This document shows positions 24,829 to 33,009 of a stretch of 33,009 nucleotides of DNA, piece by piece. The notes beneath the pieces were generated by a model, which made no database searches, was not told where the DNA came from, and saw only the letters and a list, made by a program, of their open reading frames with translations. The stretch lies in assembly GCA_013204185.1 (NCBI GenBank), contig JABMOI010000113.1:1-33009 (forward strand), in the 5' to 3' direction. The translations under genes were made by a program, and so were the position numbers. The first letter of the stretch is position 1. Each line of letters opens with the position of its first letter. Source of the stretch: a bacterium (GTDB lineage Bacteria > Bacteroidota > Rhodothermia > Rhodothermales > UBA10348).

Positions 24829-26091
24829 TTAAAGCTCGTTAAACCACCCCATCATGGATTGCTTGATCTTCTTGACGATGTTGTCCCCACCTCCAGTTGG
24901 GTCCGTAGAGTCAAGATGATCAGTCCGAAATGGGGTGCTTCCTATCATTTCCGGTCTGAGCCCGTAAAGCACGAGCCCGACCGCTGTCGCAAATTTGGGA
25001 TCAGAGACTTCCTGGACTAACCCGGCGGAAAGGCCCATTGGCCTACCTATCCTGGCTTCCAATCCCAAAATTTCTGCTGCGAGTTCCACCGTACCTGGAA
25101 TGAGTGACCCACCACCGGTGAGTACGGCTCCTGCCGAGAGATGGCGTGAAAACCCGCTACGTTTAATTTCTATTGATGCGATTTCTAGAATTTCTTCTAG
25201 TCGAGGCTGAATAATTTGAGCAAGCGTTCCTCTGCCTACTCGTTTCTCCGTTCTCCCGCCTACTCCTGGAATCGCGATCTCTTCATCAGGCGCCATTTCA
25301 GCCATGGCCGTTCCAAATTCGCATTTTAATGCCTCGGCCTGGTCTCTCATCACACCCAGACCCTTTCGGATATCGTCAGTAACCTTATTCCCGGCGACTG
25401 CAACCACGGCCGTATGGCGAATGGTGTTGTCCTCGAACACCGCGATGTCCGTTGTGCCGCCGCCAATGTCAATGAGCGCCACACCAACCTCTTTTTCGTC
25501 GGAATGAAGGACGGCAAAAGACGAACCTAGCGGTTCCAGCACAATGTCGGCGACCTGATATCCCGCTTTTTCAACGCAGCGATAAATGTTTTTGGCAGCT
25601 GAAACCAGACCAGTAATAATATGGACGTTGGCTTCTAGCCGGACGCCGCTCATACCGACCGGATCGGCCACCCCATCTTGGCCATCAACTATAAACTCCT
25701 GTGGAATGACGTGCAGAATCTCTCTGTCGGCTGGCATAGCGACATGGGTCGTATCCTCCAATAGTCGCTGAACATCAGCTTCTGTAATCTCACCATCTTT
25801 GTTTGAAATGGTGACAACACCTCGAGACTGAAAACTTTGAACATGATCGCCGGCGATGCCCACAATCACATTGCGCACGGAAACACCCGCCATGCGCGCT
25901 GCTTCCTCTATTGCATCGCGAACGGCCGTAACTGTTTTGTCGATATTTACGACAACACCTCGATTGAGCCCATCAGATTCGGCTACACCGACGCCCAAGA
26001 TCTGGACCCGATCTAGATCATCTGATGTCGCTACAACGGCACACACCTTGGTGGTACCGATATCCAATCCGACAACAATGCGATTACTCAT
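24829..26091 (-). CDS. ftsA: Cell division protein FtsA
   Basis: The 420-residue actin-like ATPase tethers FtsZ polymers to the membrane and recruits later divisome proteins. Seen are the phosphate-1 loop near the start (VVGLDIGTTKVCAVVA), the SHS2/1C region (about 85-160) with VIPQEFIVDGQDGV, the phosphate-2 loop VALIDIGGGTTDIAVF, and the adenosine-site VLTGGGSLIPG. The C-terminus ends in an amphipathic membrane-targeting helix (IVKKIKQSMMGWFNEL). Length is normal for FtsA. It begins 8 nt after the ftsQ stop and precedes ftsZ, the standard order. Confidence 0.96.
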   Translation of the reverse strand: MSNRIVVGLDIGTTKVCAVVATSDDLDRVQILGVGVAESDGLNRGVVVNIDKTVTAVRDAIEEAARMAGVSVRNVIVGIAGDHVQSFQSRGVVTISNKDGEITEADVQRLLEDTTHVAMPADREILHVIPQEFIVDGQDGVADPVGMSGVRLEANVHIITGLVSAAKNIYRCVEKAGYQVADIVLEPLGSSFAVLHSDEKEVGVALIDIGGGTTDIAVFEDNTIRHTAVVAVAGNKVTDDIRKGLGVMRDQAEALKCEFGTAMAEMAPDEEIAIPGVGGRTEKRVGRGTLAQIIQPRLEEILEIASIEIKRSGFSRHLSAGAVLTGGGSLIPGTVELAAEILGLEARIGRPMGLSAGLVQEVSDPKFATAVGLVLYGLRPEMIGSTPFRTDHLDSTDPTGGGDNIVKKIKQSMMGWFNEL

Positions 26092-26099
26092 TTCTTTCC

Positions 26100-26882
26100 C
26101 TAGTTACTAATGGCTGATTCAAGCGGGACAGGCGGGGGCCTGAGCTCTTGTTTCGTAACGACTTGGCTGTTAAAACGGAGGTCTATGGAAGCAAATGCGA
26201 TGTCCTGATGCAACAAGACCTCTTGATTCCAAAACGCCTCTAAGAGTTTAAATTTGTTTTCAAAGTCCGAATCTCCCATCAAGACTGGGATCGACTCATG
26301 ATTTCCAACGGGAGTTGTTCGGAGTTCAAACCCGGAATCGATCCGGCGGATTTCAGAAAGCAGCGCATCGGCTCTCTGGCTGATTTCTGGAAGGGCTAAC
26401 AGCATGTCTCGCAACACACTATCGGTTACCCGAGTCACAGGATGATACCGTTCTAAACGCCCTGAAAGAATAGGTACTGGATACCATTTCACTGCTGAAA
26501 TCGGCATTCTAAACCCATTTCTATCCAGGTAATACCCAATATGTCCGCTCTCGTCTAGTGCCTGTGCAACAGGGTGCCTTTCGACGATTCGAATGTCTAA
26601 CAGGCCCGTGGGTAATCTGGAAACGCGAGCGTCCATGATCCATGGGTGCCTTCGAATGCGGTCCTCCAAAATTTGGGGATCGATATCGAACATAACGGCT
26701 CCAGTATCTACCTGTATGAGATCACGGACTTCACTTTCGGTAGCATGCGCGAGGCCTTGCATCTGGATATCGGTTAATACGACGTCACTGAGCCAACTCC
26801 ATCCGGCATAGCCTGCCGCGGCAATCCCCATCAGGAAGAGCACTCCAACAATTCGTTTCCATCTGGATTTTTTCTTGGCCAT
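26100..26882 (-). CDS. ftsQ: Cell division protein FtsQ/DivIB
   Basis: The 260-residue bitopic membrane protein has a basic cytoplasmic start (MAKKKSRWKR), one membrane span (about 11-29), and a POTRA domain (about 34-105: DIQMQGLAHATESEVRDLIQVDTG and WIMDARVSRLPTGLLDIRIVERHPVA), followed by the FtsQ beta domain. It links FtsL/FtsB to the divisome in the periplasm and regulates septal peptidoglycan synthesis. The start overlaps the murC stop by 1 nt (TAATG), so its translation is likely coupled to murC. Position between murC and ftsA is the usual one. Confidence 0.93.
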   Translation of the reverse strand: MAKKKSRWKRIVGVLFLMGIAAAGYAGWSWLSDVVLTDIQMQGLAHATESEVRDLIQVDTGAVMFDIDPQILEDRIRRHPWIMDARVSRLPTGLLDIRIVERHPVAQALDESGHIGYYLDRNGFRMPISAVKWYPVPILSGRLERYHPVTRVTDSVLRDMLLALPEISQRADALLSEIRRIDSGFELRTTPVGNHESIPVLMGDSDFENKFKLLEAFWNQEVLLHQDIAFASIDLRFNSQVVTKQELRPPPVPLESAISN

Positions 26883-28357
26883 TACACGTCCCCCCCGTTC
26901 AATTGGTGGAAGATTTGGCGGTTGAGCCTCCAGATATCACCCGCTCCCATGGTAATAATCACGTCTCCCGGGCGGGAAAGAGACACTACAAACGAGACGA
27001 GGTCCTCTTTCTCAGCAACATATTCAACGTGCGGATGCCCACCTTCGTGAGCACGATCGGAAATCAACTTACCGGTCACACCTTCCATGGGTTGTTCACG
27101 CGCACCGTATACATCCATGATAATCGCCAAATCCGCGTCAAAGAATGAAGCGCCGAATTCAGCCTGGAAATCCTGTGTTCTGGAATACAGGTGAGGTTGA
27201 AAAACAGCCACAATTCGCCGGTCCGGCCAGCATCCTGCAGCGCCTTCCAAGGTCGCTTTAATTTCTGTTGGATGATGCGCATAATCATCTACCACTAACA
27301 CCCCTTCCGCCTCGCCAATCTCCTGCATGCGTCGTTGAACACCGCTAAAGGAAGCAATGCCGCCTGCGATGTCCGCAAAGTCCATGTCCAACTCCAGCCC
27401 AATTGCAATGGCGGCCAGAGCGTTGAGCACGTTGTGCTGGCCAGGCGCAGCCAACTGTACTCTGCCAAGCCGGTTGTCTCCGTTGAACACGTCAAAAATC
27501 ATGTTCCGTCCGTCCCGAACGATGTGTTCCGCCCGAATCTGGGCTTGTCGCAAAGTCCCGTACGTTACAACACGTCGGTCTATACGGCCCAAAATGGATC
27601 GCACATTGGCGTCGTCGAGACATACAATGGCAGCCCCAAAAAATGGGACACTCGATGCATACTGGACGAAAGCGTCTTTGATATCGCCCAGATCCTCGTA
27701 GCAGTCCAGGTGATCCGCGTCAATATTCGTGATCACCGCGAGCGATGGAGTCAGTCTCAAAAAGGTCCGATCGTATTCATCGGCCTCAATCAATATGATA
27801 TCCCCTGCACCCGAAACGGCATTGGATCCAAATGCAGATACTTTCCCCCCAACAATAATGGTCGGGTCAAACTCTCCGGCGCTGATCACATGACCCGCCA
27901 TGGTGGTCGTTGTCGTTTTCCCATGCGTCCCGGCAATTCCAACGCCGAACTTCATTCGCATCAATTCGCCAAGCATTTCAGATCGCCGAATCACCGGAAT
28001 ATGGTGGCGATAGGCGTATTGAGTTTCTGGGTTCGACGCTGCATCTACGGCCGAAGAATGAACTACAACGCACGCTCCACTGACGTTGGGGCCGTGGTGG
28101 CCCACAAAAATGGTCGCCCCTTTCTCCTCCAAATGTTTTGTCACATCTGAGCTCGACATATCTGAACCCGTAATGCGGTATCCCCGCATCAACAGCACTT
28201 CAGCAATGGAGCTCATTCCGATGCCCCCGATACCAACCATGTGCACGTGACGCATCTTGCCAAACGTAGGCTGACGCCTCATGAGGTGAGTATCATGAGA
28301 TGCGCCATTTTCACTGCGCTCCGTCATTTCTGAGATATGACTGAAAGTTGGCATCAT
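26882..28357 (-). CDS. murC: UDP-N-acetylmuramate--L-alanine ligase
   Basis: The 491-residue enzyme adds L-alanine to UDP-MurNAc, the first ATP-dependent peptide step of peptidoglycan synthesis. The UDP-binding Rossmann motif is HMVGIGGIGMSSIAEVL (about 39-55). The ATP P-loop is GTHGKTTTT (143-151), and downstream are the Mur-ligase markers EADEYDRTFL, NIDADHLDCY and DDYAHHPTEI. ATG 28357 is the most likely start: it overlaps the murG stop (ATGATG), although about 34 residues precede the Rossmann fold, and a shorter start (for example the in-frame ATG at M35 or M40) cannot be excluded. The cluster context is unambiguous. Confidence 0.96.
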   Translation of the reverse strand: MMPTFSHISEMTERSENGASHDTHLMRRQPTFGKMRHVHMVGIGGIGMSSIAEVLLMRGYRITGSDMSSSDVTKHLEEKGATIFVGHHGPNVSGACVVVHSSAVDAASNPETQYAYRHHIPVIRRSEMLGELMRMKFGVGIAGTHGKTTTTTMAGHVISAGEFDPTIIVGGKVSAFGSNAVSGAGDIILIEADEYDRTFLRLTPSLAVITNIDADHLDCYEDLGDIKDAFVQYASSVPFFGAAIVCLDDANVRSILGRIDRRVVTYGTLRQAQIRAEHIVRDGRNMIFDVFNGDNRLGRVQLAAPGQHNVLNALAAIAIGLELDMDFADIAGGIASFSGVQRRMQEIGEAEGVLVVDDYAHHPTEIKATLEGAAGCWPDRRIVAVFQPHLYSRTQDFQAEFGASFFDADLAIIMDVYGAREQPMEGVTGKLISDRAHEGGHPHVEYVAEKEDLVSFVVSLSRPGDVIITMGAGDIWRLNRQIFHQLNGGDV

Positions 28358-29514
28358 GATATCCGACTCTCCGCGATTCGAATCACATCAAACGCGATCT
28401 CATTAGCCGCTTCGGGCTTTGCGAGCGCGCCCGCGCTCTTAGCCATGGATTGAAGGAGGGAATCCGAAGCAATGAGCTTGGAAACTGCGTTTAACAATCC
28501 GTCTTTCATTTCTGATTCGGGTAGAAGTACACAACCTCCCTGCCGCTCAATACTCTGCGCATTTTTCGTTTGATGATCTTCTGCCACATTGGGCGAAGGC
28601 ACCATGATGGACGGTTTGCGAGTCAGCATAATTTCTGCGCAAGTCGATGCTCCCGAACGGCATACAGCTAAATCAGCTGCTGCCAAAGCCAAGTCCATTC
28701 GGTCGATGTACTTGAGCATTTTAAGACGAGGATGAGGCGCTACCGACTCCATATATCGATCGAAATATCGCTCCCCAGTTTGCCAGATCACGCCGAGCCC
28801 CGAAATAGCCAATAGACTTCCAATCAGCGTATTCATTGCTTCGTTTATCGCCAAACTTCCAAGCGATCCTCCAAATACGAGAAGCACTTTGCCAGCGCGC
28901 TCCATTTGGAAGTAGGCCCGTCCTTCTTCTTTACTGGAGCCTGCCATTTCCGAACGAACCGGGTTTCCACTCAAATAGACCCGCGCGCGGGTTCTCTTAG
29001 GCCTCGCCTCTTCAAACGCAATGTGGATGCTTCGGGCGAATCGGGATGCTACCCTATTCGTGAGGCCCATGAATGCATTTTGTTCTTGGATTACGGTAGG
29101 TCTTAGCAGATACCTGGCAGCCAACAACACGGGCATTGCCACAAATCCACCGGTGCCAACCACGACGTCAGCATCAAATTCCTGTATCAACTCGCTCGAT
29201 TCCTTCAATCCTTTCGCCACTCTAAATGGCATGAGAAGGTTCTCAGCTGTGAGCTTTCGCTGCAGCCCTTGTACCGTTATGGGGTGAATAGGGTATCCCG
29301 CCGCAGGCACAACTCTAAACTCAATTTTTTCTGGTGAGCCTGCAAATGCGATCACAGAATCTGGTCGCGCCTTGCGAATAGCATCAGCGATAGCAATCGC
29401 CGGATAGACGTGCCCTCCCGTGCCGCCGCCGGCGATCAAAACCCTTGACGGGCGCCTCTTCGATATGGCGGTCGTTCTATTCAACGTGTCTTGATATGTT
29501 GAGTAGAATGCCAA
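28354..29514 (-). CDS. murG: UDP-GlcNAc:lipid-I N-acetylglucosaminyltransferase
   Basis: MurG adds GlcNAc to lipid I to make lipid II on the inner face of the cytoplasmic membrane. The GGGTGGH donor loop is at residues 29-35 (RVLIAGGGTGGHVYPAIAIA), with later GGSLGSLAINEAM, CRSGASTCAEIML and PSPNVAEDHQTKNA as UDP-GlcNAc-site motifs. The 386-residue length is typical. The ATG at 29514 overlaps ftsW by 38 nt; an alternative TTG at 29484 would shorten this overlap to 8 nt and remove ten poorly conserved residues. The 3' end overlaps murC by 4 nt. Confidence 0.95.
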   Translation of the reverse strand: MAFYSTYQDTLNRTTAISKRRPSRVLIAGGGTGGHVYPAIAIADAIRKARPDSVIAFAGSPEKIEFRVVPAAGYPIHPITVQGLQRKLTAENLLMPFRVAKGLKESSELIQEFDADVVVGTGGFVAMPVLLAARYLLRPTVIQEQNAFMGLTNRVASRFARSIHIAFEEARPKRTRARVYLSGNPVRSEMAGSSKEEGRAYFQMERAGKVLLVFGGSLGSLAINEAMNTLIGSLLAISGLGVIWQTGERYFDRYMESVAPHPRLKMLKYIDRMDLALAAADLAVCRSGASTCAEIMLTRKPSIMVPSPNVAEDHQTKNAQSIERQGGCVLLPESEMKDGLLNAVSKLIASDSLLQSMAKSAGALAKPEAANEIAFDVIRIAESRIS

Positions 29515-30616
29515 TCATGACTCCGTTTGCCAACATCGACGTTCCTCCGTAGGAAACAAAGGGCAACGGTAACCCTGTGACGGGCAACAAGTTAGCAGAT
29601 ACGCCAGCGTGTACAAATCCGTAAAGGGTCAGCATAATTACAATCCCGACACTTAGAAAAAGTCCGAGTGGATCGGGGGCATGTCGTGCAATCCTTAATA
29701 GCCCTCGAAACAGAATGAGGATGTAGAGGAAAAGCAGCGAGAGTGAACCAACCACGCCATATTCCTCTGCGATAATTGCAAAAATGAAGTCATTGTAGGG
29801 AGCGGGCAGAAAGTCTCGTTGCTGACTTTTACCGGGTCCCAGTCCAGTAAGTCCACCGTTTGCGATGGCTAACTTTGCTTGAGCCGCCTGATACCCTTCA
29901 TCTCCCGCGTCAAACACCTGCTCCGCAACCGTGTTTGGAAACAGCTTCATATGCAAGAAGGACTCCACACGGGCCGCACGCTGCGGCGAAGAGAGGAGCA
30001 TTAGGTAGGCCAGAAGTGCCCCCACGGGAACGAGCGAAAGGATGTGCATCGTGTTCACTCTCGCAACAAAACACATCACCATGATCGCGGTCAGAATCAC
30101 AAGAGATGTCGACAAATCTGAAATCCCAATCGCCAAAATGGTCATCCCAATCCAAAACATGATGGGCATGAATGCCTTGGTGAACGACTTGATATACACT
30201 TGTTTTTGAGCCAGAAGTACCGAAGTGTAGAGCAAGAGAGCCACCTTCGCGAGGTCCGAAGGTTGAATTTGAAGCCCCCCAATGGCAAGCCACCTAGCTG
30301 CTCCTCCCGACACAACTCCTAAAACTTGGGTTGCTAAGAGCAAACCGACCGAGATGATGAGCAATATTTTGCTAAGCTTCGCCAGAAAGTGATAGTTGAT
30401 AAACGAAAAAACACCCATCACAACGAGCGCGATCGCAACCCGAAACATGTGCCGAAATAAGAACCGCTCCGTGTCTCCACCTGCCGCGGTGGCAGCGAAG
30501 TAAGCAATCGCACTGTACACAGCCACAATACCCACCGCACTAAGCAGGAGCACGCTCCAGAGGACGAATTTGTCCACTGGTCCAGACCCAGGTCCTTTTA
30601 GAGTTAGAATCTGCAT
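29477..30616 (-). CDS. ftsW: Septal peptidoglycan glycosyltransferase FtsW (SEDS family)
   Basis: The 379-residue polytopic protein (about ten spans) polymerises lipid II into glycan at the septum with its class b PBP partner. Clear signatures are FRHMFRVAIALVVMG near span 3, QPSDLAKVALLLYTSVLL with the SEDS catalytic-loop area, GPGKSQQRDFLPAPYNDFIFA and IIAEEYGVVG, and the ending TGLPLPFVSYGGTSML. ATG 30616 follows murD by 12 nt. The partner FtsI is not in the window and would be expected further upstream in the cluster. It could in principle be RodA, but the murD-ftsW-murG placement favours FtsW. Confidence 0.95.
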   Translation of the reverse strand: MQILTLKGPGSGPVDKFVLWSVLLLSAVGIVAVYSAIAYFAATAAGGDTERFLFRHMFRVAIALVVMGVFSFINYHFLAKLSKILLIISVGLLLATQVLGVVSGGAARWLAIGGLQIQPSDLAKVALLLYTSVLLAQKQVYIKSFTKAFMPIMFWIGMTILAIGISDLSTSLVILTAIMVMCFVARVNTMHILSLVPVGALLAYLMLLSSPQRAARVESFLHMKLFPNTVAEQVFDAGDEGYQAAQAKLAIANGGLTGLGPGKSQQRDFLPAPYNDFIFAIIAEEYGVVGSLSLLFLYILILFRGLLRIARHAPDPLGLFLSVGIVIMLTLYGFVHAGVSANLLPVTGLPLPFVSYGGTSMLANGVMIGILLNISRHVE

Positions 30617-30628
30617 GCGCAGTTTCGA

Positions 30629-32023
30629 TTAAAGATTAGAAACAATTTGTTTGAATTGGTCTCCTCGATGTTCGTACGAATCGAACATGTCGAAGGAGGC
30701 ACAAGCCGGGCTAAGCAAGACCACATCGCCAGGTTTTGCCAGGAGGTGAGCGAGCTTGACCGCATCATCTAAACTCTCAGCAATCACGCTGTCCTGTGTA
30801 CACGACCCTAGTTCAGCATGCATTCTCTCTGCTGCCTCTCCGATCGTGATCAAGGCCCTCACCCGAGACGTAACGAGCGGCTTCAGCGAGGAATAGTCGT
30901 TTCCTTTGTCCCGACCGCCAGCAATGAGCACAACAGTTTCGGAGAAGCTTTCCAGAGCGAACCAGACGGCGTTCACATTGGTGGCTTTCGAATCGTTTAT
31001 GTACCGAACCCCATCAATTTCCCGTAGCACTTCGAGCCGGTGCGGAACGCCTGAAAAGGTCCGGAGACTTTCCCGAACCACGTCACTTCTGACCTCCATC
31101 ACGCGCGCAGCAACCGCTGCAGCCAGCGAATTGTACACGTTGTGACGGCCTCGTAAGGCCAGTTCATCGACATACATAAGTTTCTCGTTTTGATTGTTTA
31201 GGTGAAGATGAAGGCTATTTTTGTCTAAATAGGCTCCGCCTTCGACCGCTTGTTCTAGTGCCTTTTCTGGCGCGTCTTCCAGTGAAAACGTATAAAGTCC
31301 AGGTCCGTCCACCCGCGATACGGGCATTCGGTCTCGAATCGCAGGATCGTCTGAGTTAATGACCAATGCATCAGACTCCTTCTGATTCTGGCTAATACTC
31401 AACTTGCTTGCCGCGTACAGTTCAAAATTGTAGTCGTACCGGTCCAGATGGTCCGGCGTAATATTTAATAGCAGTGCAACGTGAGGTCGAAACGAGGTGA
31501 TGTGGTCGAGTTGAAAACTCGACACCTCAAGCACAACAACATCGTCCTCGCCCGACTGGTCACAGACGGTGGCAAAAGGGGTCCCCACATTTCCGCAAAC
31601 CCACGTCGTTCTGCCAGATTTCCTAAAAACATGACCCAAAAGCTCTGTGGTTGTGGTTTTCCCGTTCGAACCTGTGATGGCTACGATGGGCGCTTTGCAA
31701 AACCAACTTGCCACTTCTATTTCCGAAACAACTGGTTTGCCTTGCTGGACGCATTCCTGAACGATAGCAACCTTGCTTGGCACGCCTGGGCTAATCACAA
31801 CCCACTCCGATTCTAAAACACGTGCCGTGTGCCCATTTTCTTCCCAAGCAATCCCTTGGTCTTCCAACACAGACTGGTTTTGCGCAGAAATCTGTCCAAA
31901 CTCCGACACGAAGACCTTTGCGCCATGGCGTGACAAGAGCGCAGCCACGGCCATTCCACTTCGGGCTGCGCCCAATATGGAGACAGCTTTTCCAGAGACA
32001 TATGTCTTGTCGAGCGTTGTCAT
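30629..32023 (-). CDS. murD: UDP-N-acetylmuramoyl-L-alanine--D-glutamate ligase
   Basis: MurD attaches D-glutamate to UDP-MurNAc-L-Ala. The 464-residue protein shows the UDP-binding N-domain (VSILGAARSGMAVAALL), ATP P-loop GSNGKTTTT (118-126), LNITPDHLDRYDYNFE, GRHNVYNSLAAA and the C-terminal INDSKATNVNAVWFALESF with AGGRDKG, all standard for the family. Its start overlaps the mraY stop by 4 nt (ATGA), so translation is coupled. The order mraY-murD-ftsW is that of E. coli and many other bacteria. Confidence 0.96.
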   Translation of the reverse strand: MTTLDKTYVSGKAVSILGAARSGMAVAALLSRHGAKVFVSEFGQISAQNQSVLEDQGIAWEENGHTARVLESEWVVISPGVPSKVAIVQECVQQGKPVVSEIEVASWFCKAPIVAITGSNGKTTTTELLGHVFRKSGRTTWVCGNVGTPFATVCDQSGEDDVVVLEVSSFQLDHITSFRPHVALLLNITPDHLDRYDYNFELYAASKLSISQNQKESDALVINSDDPAIRDRMPVSRVDGPGLYTFSLEDAPEKALEQAVEGGAYLDKNSLHLHLNNQNEKLMYVDELALRGRHNVYNSLAAAVAARVMEVRSDVVRESLRTFSGVPHRLEVLREIDGVRYINDSKATNVNAVWFALESFSETVVLIAGGRDKGNDYSSLKPLVTSRVRALITIGEAAERMHAELGSCTQDSVIAESLDDAVKLAHLLAKPGDVVLLSPACASFDMFDSYEHRGDQFKQIVSNL

Positions 32024-33009
32024 CTAATGCGTAGTACCAATAGCGTTGCAATAACCGTTACGGCCGTGATGAGCCAGAATCTCAGGACGATTTTGGCTTC
32101 ATGCGTACCACCGGCTTCAAAATGGTGATGAATGGGAGCCATTTTGAAGACTCGCCTTCCAACACCGGTGCGTTTCCTGGTGTATTTAAACCAAGATGTC
32201 TGGATGATCACCGAAATGGTCTCCATAAAGAAGACGGCGCACAAGAGAGGCAACAAGAGCTCTTTTTTTACCATCAGAGCCATCGTCCCAACCGCCGCGC
32301 CAAGCGAAAGGGCGCCCGTATCGCCCATGAATACCGAAGCTGGATATCCGTTGTACCAAAGAAATCCGAAACAGGACGCCGCGAGCGAGGCGGCAAATAT
32401 GGTTAACTCGCCGGCTCCCGGAAGCAGCATTTCGTTAAGAAAATCGGCGGAAATTGCGTTCCCAGCGATGTAAGCCAGCGCCGTTAGTCCTAGCGCCACA
32501 ATTCCGGTGACACCGGCGGCGAGTCCATCAAGTCCATCCGTGAGGTTCACCGCGTTGGAAAGCGCCGTTAGAATGAACACTACAACGGGAATGTAGATGA
32601 GCCAACCCAGGTCTACACTGGTCACGAAGTACCGTAGGAAATTGTAGTCGAGAGTCTCGTCTGCTACGAACGGCAGATACGTAAGCGTTCGGATATCGCT
32701 GAACTGTGGGTGGAAATACAGGACTGATCCAACCAAAATGCCCAGAGTAACCTGTCCCGTCAGTTTGATGCGTGCAGGAATACCTGACTTGTCTCGCTTT
32801 ACGACCTTGATATAGTCATCAGCAAATCCAAACGCGCCCATCCAAGCAGTCGACAAGACAATGAGCCAAACATAGACTTCCGCGATTGCTCCCCACAAAA
32901 GAGTCGAACCGAGCACAGAAATCAGGATAATGAGCCCTCCCATACTTGGAGTCCCCATTTTGTGCGAATGATCCACCACGCCCGCATCTACGCCCTCTCT
33001 GACCTGTTC
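32020..33009 (-). CDS. mraY: Phospho-MurNAc-pentapeptide translocase MraY (5' end outside window)
   Basis: MraY transfers phospho-MurNAc-pentapeptide to undecaprenyl phosphate, forming lipid I at the inner membrane. The frame continues open to the window edge (EQVREGVDAGVVDHSHKMGT), so the first spans of the protein are missing. A GTG inside this stretch is not the start. Diagnostic motifs are KMGTPSMGG, FADDYIKVVKRDKSG, SNAVNLTDGLDGLAAG, the Mg-binding Asp set, and MAPIHHHFE in the last cytoplasmic loop. It is the first gene visible of the cluster, and the stop overlaps murD. Confidence 0.96.
   Translation of the reverse strand, partial: EQVREGVDAGVVDHSHKMGTPSMGGLIILISVLGSTLLWGAIAEVYVWLIVLSTAWMGAFGFADDYIKVVKRDKSGIPARIKLTGQVTLGILVGSVLYFHPQFSDIRTLTYLPFVADETLDYNFLRYFVTSVDLGWLIYIPVVVFILTALSNAVNLTDGLDGLAAGVTGIVALGLTALAYIAGNAISADFLNEMLLPGAGELTIFAASLAASCFGFLWYNGYPASVFMGDTGALSLGAAVGTMALMVKKELLLPLLCAVFFMETISVIIQTSWFKYTRKRTGVGRRVFKMAPIHHHFEAGGTHEAKIVLRFWLITAVTVIATLLVLRIR

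Noticed and set aside
27335-28150. Long open frame (271 codons) on the plus strand opposite murC
   Set aside because: It lies wholly antisense to a clear MurC with P-loop and other family motifs, and its translation shows no domain or signal. It is a compositional shadow.

Overview
The window looks like a chromosomal segment of a Gram-negative bacterium of the Bacteroidota/Rhodothermota/Balneolota side of the tree; a moderate-GC Rhodothermia-like lineage is my best guess. The basis is: proteins with type IX secretion (T9SS) C-terminal sorting domains, SusC-like TonB-dependent receptors paired with DUF4249 lipoproteins, a PhoB/PhoR-type two-component pair, weak Shine-Dalgarno signals, and a classic dcw cluster with FtsA and an FtsZ ending in the AFLRK-type tail. 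This placement rests on gene content and protein style only. No tRNA, rRNA, CRISPR array, insertion sequence or phage gene was seen, and no stretch over 300 bases lacks a gene.

Layout. 1-479 (minus) is the start of a Gfo/Idh/MocA oxidoreductase cut by the window edge. 603-3297 (plus) holds a response regulator, its histidine kinase and a YhhQ-type queuosine-precursor transporter. 3461-6617 (plus) encodes two exported seven-repeat FG-GAP/VCBS beta-propeller proteins; only the first has a T9SS sorting domain. 6659-14247 (minus) is a probable operon of two paralogous TonB-receptor + DUF4249 lipoprotein pairs followed by ilvE. A small divergent gene at 14480 encodes a membrane-anchored protein with a histidine-triad motif. 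14788-17314 (minus) has a GNAT acetyltransferase and a T9SS-targeted M1 metallopeptidase. 17531-21584 has YceI, an opposing BFD-like [2Fe-2S] protein, a TolC-family protein, a lone MlaC-like protein and a glycosyltransferase with a TTG start. 21611-23239 (minus) is an unusual fusion of a glycosidase-like periplasmic domain with a multi-pass membrane region.

23488-33009 (minus) is the dcw cell-wall/division cluster in the order mraY-murD-ftsW-murG-murC-ftsQ-ftsA-ftsZ. It runs from lipid I synthesis through the Mur ligase steps and lipid II formation to the divisome. Most junctions overlap by 1-38 nt, implying one transcript and translational coupling. Two exceptions stand out. A long stem-loop with a short U-run sits in the 75-nt ftsA-ftsZ gap, and a near-perfect 15-bp inverted repeat lies about 140 nt beyond the ftsZ stop as the probable operon terminator.

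The most interesting candidates are the histidine-triad small protein facing the TonB/DUF4249 operon, a near-identical 14-bp palindrome in two distant divergent promoter regions (512-525 and 18336-18349), the ftsA-ftsZ stem-loop, the stem-loop abutting the TTG start at 20592, and the glycosidase-like/membrane fusion. None of these amounts to a clearly new multi-gene system.
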